Of a stretch of DNA of 24,469 nt, positions 7,238 through 15,134 are shown one piece after another. This DNA is from Pseudomonadota bacterium (lineage in GTDB: Bacteria > Desulfobacterota > JADFVX01): NCBI GenBank assembly GCA_015222755.1, contig JADFVX010000016.1, positions 1-24,469 on the forward strand, written 5' to 3'. Numbering within the stretch: position 1 is the stretch's first letter; each line of letters starts with the position of its first letter. A program made the position numbers and the translations under genes. Under the pieces are notes generated by a model. That model ran no database searches. It was not told the origin of the DNA and saw only the letters and a program-made list of their open reading frames with translations.

Positions 7238-9726
7238 ATATTCATCTACTAAAGATCGCTGCAGTTTGTCTGATTTTAATTGCTACACCTTCCTTTGCTT
7301 CTTCCCTTCAGGACTCAAAAGTTGTTGGCCAGTACAGAAAGGCCCTTGAGCTTAATCCCTCGGATTACGGTTTGCGCTACTCTCTTGGGCTTTCGCTTTT
7401 GCAAGATGGGCGCTACGATGAGGCTGTTGCAGAGCTTAACCTTTTATATCCGCAAAGGAAGGAAGCACCTGATATAAACTTTAATCTGGGCTATGCCTAT
7501 CTTCAGCTGAAAAATAACGACAAGGCTTACGAAATGTTTTCAAAAGTTGAAAGCCTGGGCAGTGATTTTGGAAAAAAATATCATCTTGAGACTGCCTTTT
7601 TGGGCCTCGCTATAAGTTACAGGCAAGAAGGACTAAACGAAAAAGCCATCACCAGCCTGAATAAGGCCCTTTCAATTGACCCGAATAATGTAAAAATCCA
7701 CCTTTTTCTAGCTGATATTTATTTAAAGCTAGGGAACAATGAAAAGGCCCTTGATTATCTTGAAGATGCAATGACCATTGATGAAGATAATGAAGATATA
7801 GTCAGCATGATATCCAACACTCATAACAGGGTTGGATTGACCTACCTTGCAAATAAGCAATACCTTGAAGCCCGTCAGGAGTTTTCCAATGCTCTGGAGA
7901 TAGATTCCTCCAGCCTGTATGCCATATACTACCTGGGCTACCTTGAATACCTTGAAAAAAACACAGAAGCTGCAGCTTATCATCTGGAGAAGCTGACATC
8001 TTTGAAGATTGAAGATGAAAACCTTAAGAAAGGCCTCAAACCTCTCTTGTTTAACATAGGGCTTTACTATATCCAGAGCAATCAGCCCCAAAAAGGTCTT
8101 CGTTTAATGGACAAGCTACTGGCTCTTTTTCCAGAGTACTCCAAGGCCCTTTATTACAGTGCAGTTGCCTCAATGGAGACAGGTGCTTATGCTGAAGCCA
8201 TAGAAAAACTGGAGCTTTACCTGAAGGACTCTCCAGATGATTCAAAGGCCTCATCTCGCTTGGCCCAAACATATGAAAAGGCAGTACAAGAGAGTCTTGA
8301 AAAGGGTCAGCTCGCATATTACAGGAAGGACTTTAGGATTGCTTTGCTGGAGCTTGATAAGGTCTTGGCTGTCTCTGAGAGCCATGAGAAGGCCTTGAAA
8401 CTAAGGCAGCTTGCAGCGGCTGAGCTTGAAAAAATAGAGGGCGAAGAAAGGGAACAGGTTTTAAAACTTATCTCACTTACGCTTGCAGAGGTGGGGACAC
8501 TAATAAAAGAAGAGGAGTTTGGGGCAGCCAGAGATAAGCTGATTGAAGCAGAAAAAATAGCTCCCTTCAGCAGGGAGGTAAAGAATACTCTTGAAATGGT
8601 CTCGGCCAGGATTGCTAAAGAAATATCAAAAAACTTAAAAAATGCTGATATGTCTATAGGCCGTAAAGATTATTTTGTGGCAATGCAACATTATCGTTCG
8701 GTAATAGCCCTGGAAACAGATAACAGTAAGGCAAAGCTGGGCCTTGATGCTGCCGGCAAAGAACTTGACAGTCTAATTACTCCTCTTTTAAACAAGGCCG
8801 GCCTATTGATGAAAAAAGAAAGTTTTCTTGCTTCTTATGAAATATACGAAAAGGTACTTAAGATAGACCCCGCAAATGAAGATGCAATGTCAGGACGAGA
8901 GCTGTCACGCACAAAAATAGATTCGCTATTTAAGGAATATCTCAGCATGGCGAGGGATTATGCAAGTGTTGATCAGCATAGTCTTGCCTCCAGCTATTAT
9001 AAGAGGGCTCTTAAGCTTAGGCCTGGAGATGAGGCTGCCCTTAGAGAGTCAGCGCAGCTTGATCGGAAGATGGGACGTGTAAGTAGTGTAGTTATTTTGT
9101 TAAAAAAGTCGAACAATGCACTAAATAAAGGAAAACTGAATAATGCAATTGCAGGCTTTTCTGATGTTTTGAAGTTGGAACCGGGAAATAGCGCTGCAAA
9201 AAGCGGCTTGAAGAAAGCTAAGTCTCAACGTTTAAAAAAGTTAAGCAATATGATTGCAGAAGCTGATTTGTTTTTTGAAGAAGCCCGGTACGCCGAAGTT
9301 ATTGGTCTTGGAAAAAAAATAATAGCTTTAGATAAAAGGAATACTAAGGCTCAAAATTTACTTCATAGGGCAAGCACTGCAGTTGATTCAAAAGTCACCC
9401 CTTATCTGAAAAAGGGAAAATCCTCTTTTGATTCAGGGAATATGGATGAAGCAATAGTCCTTTTTCAAAAAGCTTTGAAGGCTGATCCTGGAAATCAGCT
9501 TGCAAAAAGATACCTTTCAAAAGTAGACTACAAAAAAAAGCAGGCAACTATTGCGAAGGCGATCAAAAAAAATTACCTTAACGGCCTTGATGCCTATACC
9601 AAAGGCAGGTACAAGCTGGCCATGGATGAGTGGGTTAAGGTACTGGAGCTTGAGCCTGCACATGAGAAGGCAAAGCTCAATATAGGCAAGGCAAAAAGAA
9701 AAATTGCCGCAATGGGAGGCGGCTGA
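7234..9726 (+). CDS. Exported large TPR-repeat protein
   Basis: The protein has 830 residues. The N-terminus is a typical signal peptide (residues 1-23, hydrophobic core AAVCLILIATPSFA, probable cleavage after SFA), with no lipobox cysteine. The rest is a chain of tetratricopeptide-type helical repeats. Canonical units run from about residue 30 to 350 (for example K-A-L-E-L-N-P-S-D-Y, A-L-S-I-D-P-N-N). A more charged segment at about 395-475 precedes looser repeats to the C-terminus (L-K-L-E-P-G-N, L-K-A-D-P-G-N, L-E-L-E-P-A-H). No enzymatic domain is visible. TPR proteins act as scaffolds, so a periplasmic or envelope assembly role is inferred. The TTG start overlaps the stop of the upstream gene by 4 nt and has no clear ribosome binding site, which points to translational coupling. 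The cyclase gene starts 2 nt after its stop. Confidence 0.88.
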   Translation: MNIHLLKIAAVCLILIATPSFASSLQDSKVVGQYRKALELNPSDYGLRYSLGLSLLQDGRYDEAVAELNLLYPQRKEAPDINFNLGYAYLQLKNNDKAYEMFSKVESLGSDFGKKYHLETAFLGLAISYRQEGLNEKAITSLNKALSIDPNNVKIHLFLADIYLKLGNNEKALDYLEDAMTIDEDNEDIVSMISNTHNRVGLTYLANKQYLEARQEFSNALEIDSSSLYAIYYLGYLEYLEKNTEAAAYHLEKLTSLKIEDENLKKGLKPLLFNIGLYYIQSNQPQKGLRLMDKLLALFPEYSKALYYSAVASMETGAYAEAIEKLELYLKDSPDDSKASSRLAQTYEKAVQESLEKGQLAYYRKDFRIALLELDKVLAVSESHEKALKLRQLAAAELEKIEGEEREQVLKLISLTLAEVGTLIKEEEFGAARDKLIEAEKIAPFSREVKNTLEMVSARIAKEISKNLKNADMSIGRKDYFVAMQHYRSVIALETDNSKAKLGLDAAGKELDSLITPLLNKAGLLMKKESFLASYEIYEKVLKIDPANEDAMSGRELSRTKIDSLFKEYLSMARDYASVDQHSLASSYYKRALKLRPGDEAALRESAQLDRKMGRVSSVVILLKKSNNALNKGKLNNAIAGFSDVLKLEPGNSAAKSGLKKAKSQRLKKLSNMIAEADLFFEEARYAEVIGLGKKIIALDKRNTKAQNLLHRASTAVDSKVTPYLKKGKSSFDSGNMDEAIVLFQKALKADPGNQLAKRYLSKVDYKKKQATIAKAIKKNYLNGLDAYTKGRYKLAMDEWVKVLELEPAHEKAKLNIGKAKRKIAAMGGG

Positions 9727-9728
9727 TT

Positions 9729-11120
9729 TTGGCAGAGAAAAAAAGACGCATATTTTCAAGTATCAGGTTTAAAATAATGTTTAGCATTGCGAGCCTTATC
9801 GCCCTGACTATGCTAGGTGTAAGCAGTGTAGTTACGAAAGAGGTCCGTAAGGCTATCCTTTCAGAGAGCCTGGATAAGGGGCAGGCAATTGCCAGGAACC
9901 TGTCTTTGATAGCAGAGGAGGCTATTCTTACCATGGATGACACCTCTCTGTTTATGCCACTTTCCAAAACTGTAGAGGAGAGTAGGGGGATCAAGTACGC
10001 ATTTGTGACTGATAAAAGGGGGAATATTATAGCTCACAATGATATAGGTCTTGTGGATACAATAAACAAGGAACCGGAATCTTTTTCAGAAGTCCTTGCA
10101 GGGGAAGATTTCCACGTCATGGCCTATAGTACAGATGAAGGCCTGATATATAAAATAGACGGAAGGGTAGGCGACGTTGAAAATCTGGGGAGCATACATG
10201 TAGGCGTAGCTGGAGCAATTATAGATGAGGCGGTGGAGAGTATAACTAATAGTATCTTGATAATATCTCTTCTTGGTCTTATTGCAGGGGCAATAGGGGC
10301 AGTTATTCTAGCCTCAATGCAGGTCAGGCCTATCCTTGTGCTTGCCCGTGCTGTTCGTGCTATTGGTGAGGGCAATCTGGAGCAAAGGGTGGACCTAAGG
10401 CGCAATGATGAGATAGGAGATCTTGGCGACGCATTTAACGAGATGACTAAGGGGCTGCAGGAAAGAGAGTTTATCCGCCAGACTTTTCAGAAGTTTGTAC
10501 ATAAAGATGTGGTAAACCAGTTACTGGAAAATCCTGATATGATCAAGGTAGGTGGTGAGAAGAAGAAAGTCACGATTATATTTACTGATATAAGAGGATT
10601 TACTGCCCTGTCTGAAACTTTAAGTCCTCATGATCTTATTGGGCTTTTAAACTCTTATTTTGCACAGCTGCTTCCTATTATAGACAAAAACGGTGGAGTC
10701 CTGGATAAATTTATAGGAGATGCAATGATGATCGTATTTGGCACGCCTTTAGCGAAAGAAGATGATGCCTTAAGAGCAGTAAAAACAGGTCTCGAGATTC
10801 AAGCTAAAGTTAAGGAGCTAAACCTTGCAAGAGAACGCGATGGGAGAGACCATATCACTATGGGGATTGGTATAAATACCGGTAATGTTATTGCCGGCAA
10901 CGTAGGCTCCGAAGACCGCATGGAGTATACTGTTCTTGGTGATGCAGTGAACGTTGCAGCAAGGCTTGAAGGTCAGTCCAGAACGGGTGATGTTATAATA
11001 AGTGATGCCACCTATGCTGAAGTAAAAGACAAGGTGGTATCTGTGAAGAGTGATGAGAAGGTTTTCCTTAAAGGGAAGTCTGAAGCGGTTAATATATATG
11101 TAGTTGAAAAATTGTTGTAG
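9729..11120 (+). CDS. Membrane class III adenylate cyclase with HAMP domain
   Basis: The protein has 463 residues. Helix 1 (about 14-36) and helix 2 (about 174-196) bracket an extracytoplasmic sensor region of about 137 residues. A HAMP linker (about 197-250) and a class III catalytic domain (about 275-455) follow. Catalytic residues are complete: metal aspartates D287 (F-T-D-I-R-G-F) and D331 (I-G-D-A-M-M), base-specifying K327 and T401, and transition-state N408 and R412 (VNVAARLE). The K/T pair at the purine-specifying positions predicts ATP, hence cAMP, rather than cGMP. The start is TTG at 9729, preceded by GGGAGGCGG inside the end of the TPR gene. It probably responds to an external signal or to the adjacent exported TPR protein; that link is inference. 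Confidence 0.92.
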   Translation: MAEKKRRIFSSIRFKIMFSIASLIALTMLGVSSVVTKEVRKAILSESLDKGQAIARNLSLIAEEAILTMDDTSLFMPLSKTVEESRGIKYAFVTDKRGNIIAHNDIGLVDTINKEPESFSEVLAGEDFHVMAYSTDEGLIYKIDGRVGDVENLGSIHVGVAGAIIDEAVESITNSILIISLLGLIAGAIGAVILASMQVRPILVLARAVRAIGEGNLEQRVDLRRNDEIGDLGDAFNEMTKGLQEREFIRQTFQKFVHKDVVNQLLENPDMIKVGGEKKKVTIIFTDIRGFTALSETLSPHDLIGLLNSYFAQLLPIIDKNGGVLDKFIGDAMMIVFGTPLAKEDDALRAVKTGLEIQAKVKELNLARERDGRDHITMGIGINTGNVIAGNVGSEDRMEYTVLGDAVNVAARLEGQSRTGDVIISDATYAEVKDKVVSVKSDEKVFLKGKSEAVNIYVVEKLL

Positions 11121-11129
11121 GAGAGCAAG

Positions 11130-12392
11130 TTGTTAAAATTTAAAACAATAAGGGGAGTATATGATGTGCTGCCCGGTGAAACAGAAAAGTGGCAATATAT
11201 TGAAAAAACCGCCCGTAAGGTTTTTGATGATTACGGTTTTTCAGAAATAAAGATTCCTGTTATGGAGAAATCAGAGCTTTTTACCCGCAGTATAGGTGAA
11301 ACGACAGATATAGTTGAAAAGGAGATGTATTCCTTTCCGGACCGCAAGGGTGAAATGTTATCATTAAGGCCCGAGGGCACGGCTTCTGTAGTTCGATCTT
11401 ATGTAGAGCACAAGATGTACGCTCAGGGAGGACTGACCAAGCTTTTCTATATGGGGCCAATGTTTCGTTACGAACGCCCCCAAAAAGGCCGTCGTCGCCA
11501 GTTTTACCAAATAGGAGTGGAGGCACTTGGCTTGTCAGGTGCTGCAATTGACGCTGAAGTTGTCTCAATGCTCTTCACTTTTTTTGGCCAGCTCGGTCTT
11601 GAAGGCCTTGTCCTGAACATCAATTCTATAGGGTGCAGGGATTGCAGACCTGTTTATCGTGAGGTGCTTCTGGATTATTTGAAAGACAAGGTGGAAAGAC
11701 TTTGTGACAACTGCCTTAACAGGTATGAAAAAAATCCATTGCGTGTTATAGACTGCAAGAGTGGAGGTTGCAGGGAACTGACAGCCGATGCTCCATCCAT
11801 ACTTGACCACCTTTGCAAAGTTTGTAGTGATGATTTCGAGCAGGTTAAGGCTTACTTTAACATGATAGGACTGGATTACAATGTTAACTCCAGGATGGTA
11901 AGGGGCCTTGATTATTACACAAAAACAGCCTTTGAAATAACTTCTGAAAATCTTGGTGCACAGGATGCCGTTGCAGCAGGCGGCCGCTATGATCTTCTTG
12001 TTGAAGAAATTGGAGGCCCTCCGACTCCGGCAGTAGGCTTTGCTCTCGGTATGGAGCGCCTTTCCCTTCTAATGGTGGACGAAGACCTTTCTCTGAAACG
12101 CTGCCCGGATCTCTATATAGCAGTAATGGGACAGGAGGCGCATAACATTGCATTCCGTCTTGCCCATGAACTTCGCATTCATGGGATAAAGACCGAATTT
12201 GATCATGAGAATAAAAGCCTGAAGGCCCAGATGAGGAAGGCCAATAATACAGGTGTAAACTTTGTGCTTATTCTTGGTGAAGATGAGGTCAAAAGTGGTC
12301 GTGCTGTTTTAAGAGACATGTCGGTCCATGATCAGGAAGAAATAGCCTGGGAAGGTATTTTGTTTGAGATGAAGTCTAGAATGGGAGGGTGA
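11130..12392 (+). CDS. hisS: Histidyl-tRNA synthetase
   Basis: This 420-residue class IIa aminoacyl-tRNA synthetase charges tRNA-His. Visible signatures are the N-terminal I-R-G-V-Y-D-V-L-P segment, motif 2 (F-R-Y-E-R-P-Q-K-G-R-R-R-Q-F), the histidine-specific G-L-D-Y-Y-T-K-T-A-F-E and G-G-R-Y-D motifs, motif 3 (G-F-A-L-G-M-E-R), and a C-terminal anticodon-binding domain (about 325-415). Four cysteines cluster in the insertion region (C-R-D-C and C-D-N-C, about 168-196), with further cysteines after them; a structural zinc site is possible. The start is TTG, following AGGAG that overlaps the cyclase stop. It is 9 nt from the cyclase and 4 nt from the receiver gene, so this housekeeping gene is embedded in a signalling gene cluster. 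Confidence 0.95.
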   Translation: MLKFKTIRGVYDVLPGETEKWQYIEKTARKVFDDYGFSEIKIPVMEKSELFTRSIGETTDIVEKEMYSFPDRKGEMLSLRPEGTASVVRSYVEHKMYAQGGLTKLFYMGPMFRYERPQKGRRRQFYQIGVEALGLSGAAIDAEVVSMLFTFFGQLGLEGLVLNINSIGCRDCRPVYREVLLDYLKDKVERLCDNCLNRYEKNPLRVIDCKSGGCRELTADAPSILDHLCKVCSDDFEQVKAYFNMIGLDYNVNSRMVRGLDYYTKTAFEITSENLGAQDAVAAGGRYDLLVEEIGGPPTPAVGFALGMERLSLLMVDEDLSLKRCPDLYIAVMGQEAHNIAFRLAHELRIHGIKTEFDHENKSLKAQMRKANNTGVNFVLILGEDEVKSGRAVLRDMSVHDQEEIAWEGILFEMKSRMGG

Positions 12393-12396
12393 GGAT

Positions 12397-12903
12397 TTGA
12401 TAGTTGAGTGCAAAAGCTGTAAGAGCCGCTTCAAGCTTGATGATGCAAAGGCAGAAAAAGGCGGAAGATTTAAATGCAGCAAATGTGGTGAAATAATAGA
12501 GGTGAAAAAGACTACAGGCAGACCCAAAAAGATAATTGTAGCCGATGATACCGCTCTTTTCAGGTTTATGATGGAGGACCTGCTTGTTAAAAAAGGTTAC
12601 GAGGTAATAACGGCAGTAGATGGTGAAGATGCCCTTATAAAGGTCAAACATGAAATGCCCGATCTCGATCTTTTGCTTCTTGATATGGTAATGCCCAAGA
12701 TGGACGGTTTTGAGGTCATTCGTGAGATCAATAAGGGCGAGATGGGGAAGAATCTGCCCATATTGACCCTGAGTGGAGTCATCAAAAGTGATGAAGACAA
12801 GGCCGCTATGAAAGAAATGGGCGTAAGGGGTTATATAGATAAATCTACACCTCCCGAAGAGATCCTGCGCAGGGTAGATATGCTGCTTAATCCTGAAGCC
12901 TGA
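12397..12903 (+). CDS. Zinc-ribbon/receiver fusion protein (single-domain response regulator)
   Basis: The protein has 168 residues. Residues 1-36 form an MJ0042-type zinc ribbon with two CxxC knuckles (C5/C8 and C27/C30). A short linker leads to a receiver domain at about 44-165 with acidic pocket D50/D51, phospho-acceptor D96 (LLLLDMVMP), S126 and K149. There is no DNA-binding or enzymatic output domain, so output must come through protein contacts, through the zinc ribbon, or by phosphotransfer. MJ0042 ribbons are often found fused to other domains in Deltaproteobacteria-like genomes. The TTG start lies 4 nt after the hisS stop and uses the GAGG in that junction. No histidine kinase is encoded in the window. 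Confidence 0.88.
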   Translation: MIVECKSCKSRFKLDDAKAEKGGRFKCSKCGEIIEVKKTTGRPKKIIVADDTALFRFMMEDLLVKKGYEVITAVDGEDALIKVKHEMPDLDLLLLDMVMPKMDGFEVIREINKGEMGKNLPILTLSGVIKSDEDKAAMKEMGVRGYIDKSTPPEEILRRVDMLLNPEA

Positions 12904-12905
12904 GA

Positions 12906-12930
12906 GGATTGATAAGGATTGATAAGGATT
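12906..12930 (+). repeat. 10-bp tandem repeat in a convergent intergenic gap
   Basis: GGATTGATAA is repeated twice (12906-12915, 12916-12925) with a third partial copy (GGATT, 12926-12930). It occupies most of the 40-nt gap between the receiver gene and the convergent DUF2905 gene. No terminator hairpin is apparent here. Confidence 0.75.
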
Positions 12931-12943
12931 TACTCTGCGTGCT

Positions 12944-13201
12944 TCACCTTCTTAAAAGGTATAAGATGAGCGAAATCACAAGGCTTATGATTATGCAGCT
13001 TGTGATTGGAAAGTAGAAAGAAAACCCTTCTTTTTTTATATGTATATCACCCGGCAGTTTTCCAAGGTACTCCCCTACAAAAGGGACTCTGGGTGCAAGC
13101 AGGATCACGATGCCGGCCAATATTATTATAACTCCGAGGATTATTAGAGCTTTTCCAAGACCTTCTATCTTTAAATCCCCCTTAATATTTGCTGAATTCA
13201 A
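12944..13201 (-). CDS. DUF2905 family small membrane protein
   Basis: This 85-residue protein matches the DUF2905 pattern. Helix 1 (about 18-38, KALIILGVIIILAGIVILL) is followed by the conserved loop L-G-K-L-P-G-D-I-H-I-K-K-E-G-F-S-F-Y-F-P and helix 2 (about 64-82). Its function is unknown; members are short inner-membrane proteins. Family members usually begin near residue 14 here, so the first residues may be a local extension; the start is TTG at 13201, overlapping the TGA of the upstream protease gene by 4 nt. A strong ribosome binding site is not visible, so coupled translation with the protease gene is likely. Confidence 0.82.
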   Translation of the reverse strand: MNSANIKGDLKIEGLGKALIILGVIIILAGIVILLAPRVPFVGEYLGKLPGDIHIKKEGFSFYFPITSCIIISLVISLILYLLRR

Positions 13202-14589
13202 ACCCCGTTTCTTTTAATATCCTCTATTTCCAGAGTGATTTTTTCTTTGTCTTTTTCTTTGCGGCTTTCGTCCATAGCCATGCGATACTGTCGGAGGGCC
13301 TCTTCTGTATCAAGGTTGAATCGATAATGGCGGGCAAGGTGAAGGCGCATAAGGCCGGACCTTCCCAGGGAGTAATACAAGCCTGCCATATGGTAGTGCG
13401 TAAAAGGGTCTTCCGGAGTTAAGTGAAGTACCTTGGAAAAATAGTCGATTGCCTCCTGGTGTTTTTCAGCCTTTTTTGCAGCCATGGCCATAACGAAATA
13501 AGGGGCCGCAAGACTTTGTGAGAGTCCAATGCTCTTGAGGGCCTCTTTTTCGGCAAGACCATATTTTTTCTGCCTGAGGTAAATTGTTGCGAGGTCGGCA
13601 TGGTATACGGGATTGCCCGGATTCAGGCGCAAGGCTTCAATATACTCAACTCTGGCCTGACTTGTACGGTTTGACTTTAAGGCAAAAAGCCCTTTCAGGT
13701 AATGTTTTCTTTCTTTGCCTGGATTGTTTTCAATTATCGAAGGCTCATATTCTGCCCTTCTTCGCTCCTGGGCTTTAAGGATGGTGACAATCCTTGCCCA
13801 GTCAAATTCCAGCGCTTTCTGCACGGGAAGGTCTTTCAGCATCGTTTCGACCGTGGATCTTCGGTCATTTGCTCCTGGATGGGTTGAGAGGTATGCCGGT
13901 ATCATGTCGACTGAGTTGAGGTGGGCGTAATGAGAAAGTGCCTTGAAAAGCTCCAGCAGACCTGCCGGGTGATAAGAGCTTTGCTTCAGGTAGCGTATTG
14001 CGAATATGTCGGCATCTTCTTCGTGCTCTCTGCTCAGTTTAAGCTTGTAGGATATATTGGCTGCCTGTGCCGTAACCATTGCAGGTCCGCCATTATTTGA
14101 AGAACTTCCAAGTATTATGGCTGCCAGCGTTGCAAGGTCGACGAGACCTGTTTTTTTTGAGTCTTTAAAAAGATGGTCTCTTTTAACATGGGCTATTTCG
14201 TGGGCCAGTACACCGGCAAGTGCTTCTATATTGCTGATGTTTTTAAGCAGTCCCTCATATACAAATATATAGCCTCCAGGTACGGCAAAGGCGTTGATCT
14301 CGTCTCCCTTTACTACAAAGAAGTGGTATTCTTCGGGGTCGCTACCTGCAGCCTTGACAAGTTCCCTGCCCACCCTGTTTACAAGAGAAACGATTTCCTG
14401 CTCCTGGCTGAACTTAAGCTCTTTTTTTACGGCCATAAGAAACTGGCGTCCCATTTCTTTTTTAGGGTCTTTATTTGTTCTCTCGGACGTTTTTTTTTCT
14501 GATTTATGAGGCTCTACTTCCGATGCATCAATATACGATGTCAGGGCGAGTACTATGAGAGGAATAGCTATGGATAGTTTTTTGTTCAT
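13198..14589 (-). CDS. Exported M48 family metalloprotease with TPR repeats (BepA-like)
   Basis: The protein has 463 residues. The N-terminus is a signal peptide (MNKKLSIAIPLIVLALTS, no lipobox), placing the enzyme in the periplasm. The M48 domain spans about residues 45-280: zinc motif H130-E131-x-x-H134 and the third ligand E190 within S-R-E-H-E-E-D-A-D. C-terminal TPRs run from about 310 to 445. The architecture matches BepA/YfgC-type chaperone-proteases, which act on outer-membrane protein and LPS-transport assembly in E. coli. The frame also opens at a TTG at 14658, but ATG 14589 gives the signal peptide directly. No Shine-Dalgarno precedes the ATG, and a candidate promoter sits only 11 nt upstream, so initiation may be nearly leaderless. 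Confidence 0.9.
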   Translation of the reverse strand: MNKKLSIAIPLIVLALTSYIDASEVEPHKSEKKTSERTNKDPKKEMGRQFLMAVKKELKFSQEQEIVSLVNRVGRELVKAAGSDPEEYHFFVVKGDEINAFAVPGGYIFVYEGLLKNISNIEALAGVLAHEIAHVKRDHLFKDSKKTGLVDLATLAAIILGSSSNNGGPAMVTAQAANISYKLKLSREHEEDADIFAIRYLKQSSYHPAGLLELFKALSHYAHLNSVDMIPAYLSTHPGANDRRSTVETMLKDLPVQKALEFDWARIVTILKAQERRRAEYEPSIIENNPGKERKHYLKGLFALKSNRTSQARVEYIEALRLNPGNPVYHADLATIYLRQKKYGLAEKEALKSIGLSQSLAAPYFVMAMAAKKAEKHQEAIDYFSKVLHLTPEDPFTHYHMAGLYYSLGRSGLMRLHLARHYRFNLDTEEALRQYRMAMDESRKEKDKEKITLEIEDIKRNGV

Positions 14590-14600
14590 ACGTTTAGTTA

Positions 14601-14630
14601 ATAGTACATAAAAAACAGATGAAGAGTCAA
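14601..14630 (-). promoter_or_regulatory. Candidate promoter for the M48 protease gene
   Basis: On the minus strand TTGACT (14630-14625), an 18-nt spacer and TACTAT (14606-14601) match the -35 and -10 consensus at five and four positions. The predicted transcription start is within about 5 nt of the protease ATG, leaving no room for a ribosome binding site. Confidence 0.4.
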
Positions 14631-14692
14631 ACTCTGCGAGACTAAAAGGAGTAATCAAAATGCCATTGCCGGGAAAATCGCATGCTCAAGAG

Positions 14693-14714
14693 CTGTAATT
14701 TAGACTCTTTACAG
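14693..14714. promoter_or_regulatory. Inverted repeat, possible operator
   Basis: CTGTAA (14693-14698) and TTACAG (14709-14714) form a perfect 6-bp inverted repeat with a 10-nt spacer, about one helical turn-and-a-half centre to centre. It lies in the 350-nt gap between the divergent protease and ywbE genes. The layout resembles a dimeric regulator site, but no cognate regulator gene is present nearby. Confidence 0.3.
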
Positions 14715-14915
14715 TGGATAGTAATATTTGCCCCAGGCGGGTGTTAGCTGTTCCTTAGGTGCTCAAAGAGAATAGCTGTGACGTGTTTTTTTCTATTGAG
14801 CCGGGGCAGGGGGGTTGAAATTTCGCTGTAGCTAATCAATCAAGTTCGAGGATTTTTTTAAACACGAATAAAGGCAGATAAGTTATGATTTCCACAGCCA
14901 GCTTTTTTTTGAATA

Positions 14916-14921
14916 TATAAT
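14916..14921 (+). promoter_or_regulatory. Candidate -10 element for ywbE
   Basis: A perfect TATAAT lies 18 nt before the ywbE start. No good -35 hexamer is found at 16-18 nt spacing; TCCACA at 14891-14896 is the nearest, with a 19-nt spacer. Confidence 0.3.
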
Positions 14922-14939
14922 CTATAAACAGGAACGAAT

Positions 14940-15134
14940 ATGCAGGCAGAGAAGAGAGCAAATATTAAAGCAGGTTTGTCTGTGCGGGTGCTTAAGAAGG
15001 AAGACCAGCGCACGGGAAGGCTGACGGAAGGGGTCGTCAGGGATATCCTCACAAAGTCCCCTAGCCATCCTCATGGCATAAAGGTGCGTCTTGAAAGTGG
15101 GATTGTTGGGCGGGTGAAGGAGATACTTGCCTGA
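14940..15134 (+). CDS. YwbE family protein (DUF2196)
   Basis: The 64-residue protein matches the YwbE family over its full length: N-I-K-x-G-L-x-V, then the conserved D-Q-R-T-G-x-L-T-x-G-V-V-x-D-I-L-T, S-P-x-H-P-H-G-I-K-V-R-L-E, and a G-x-V-G-R-V-K-E-I C-terminus. The function is unknown; its small beta-rich sequence suggests a nucleic-acid or ribosome-associated role, but that is speculation. The ATG is preceded by AGGAA. It stands alone, flanked by long gaps, with a perfect TATAAT 18 nt upstream. Just before its stop codon lies an AAGGAG that could serve a small overlapping ORF. Confidence 0.88.
   Translation: MQAEKRANIKAGLSVRVLKKEDQRTGRLTEGVVRDILTKSPSHPHGIKVRLESGIVGRVKEILA

Noticed and set aside
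14835..14860. GTTCGAG as part of a tRNA T-loop
   Set aside because: No cloverleaf, no acceptor stem and no CCA or anticodon arm around it.
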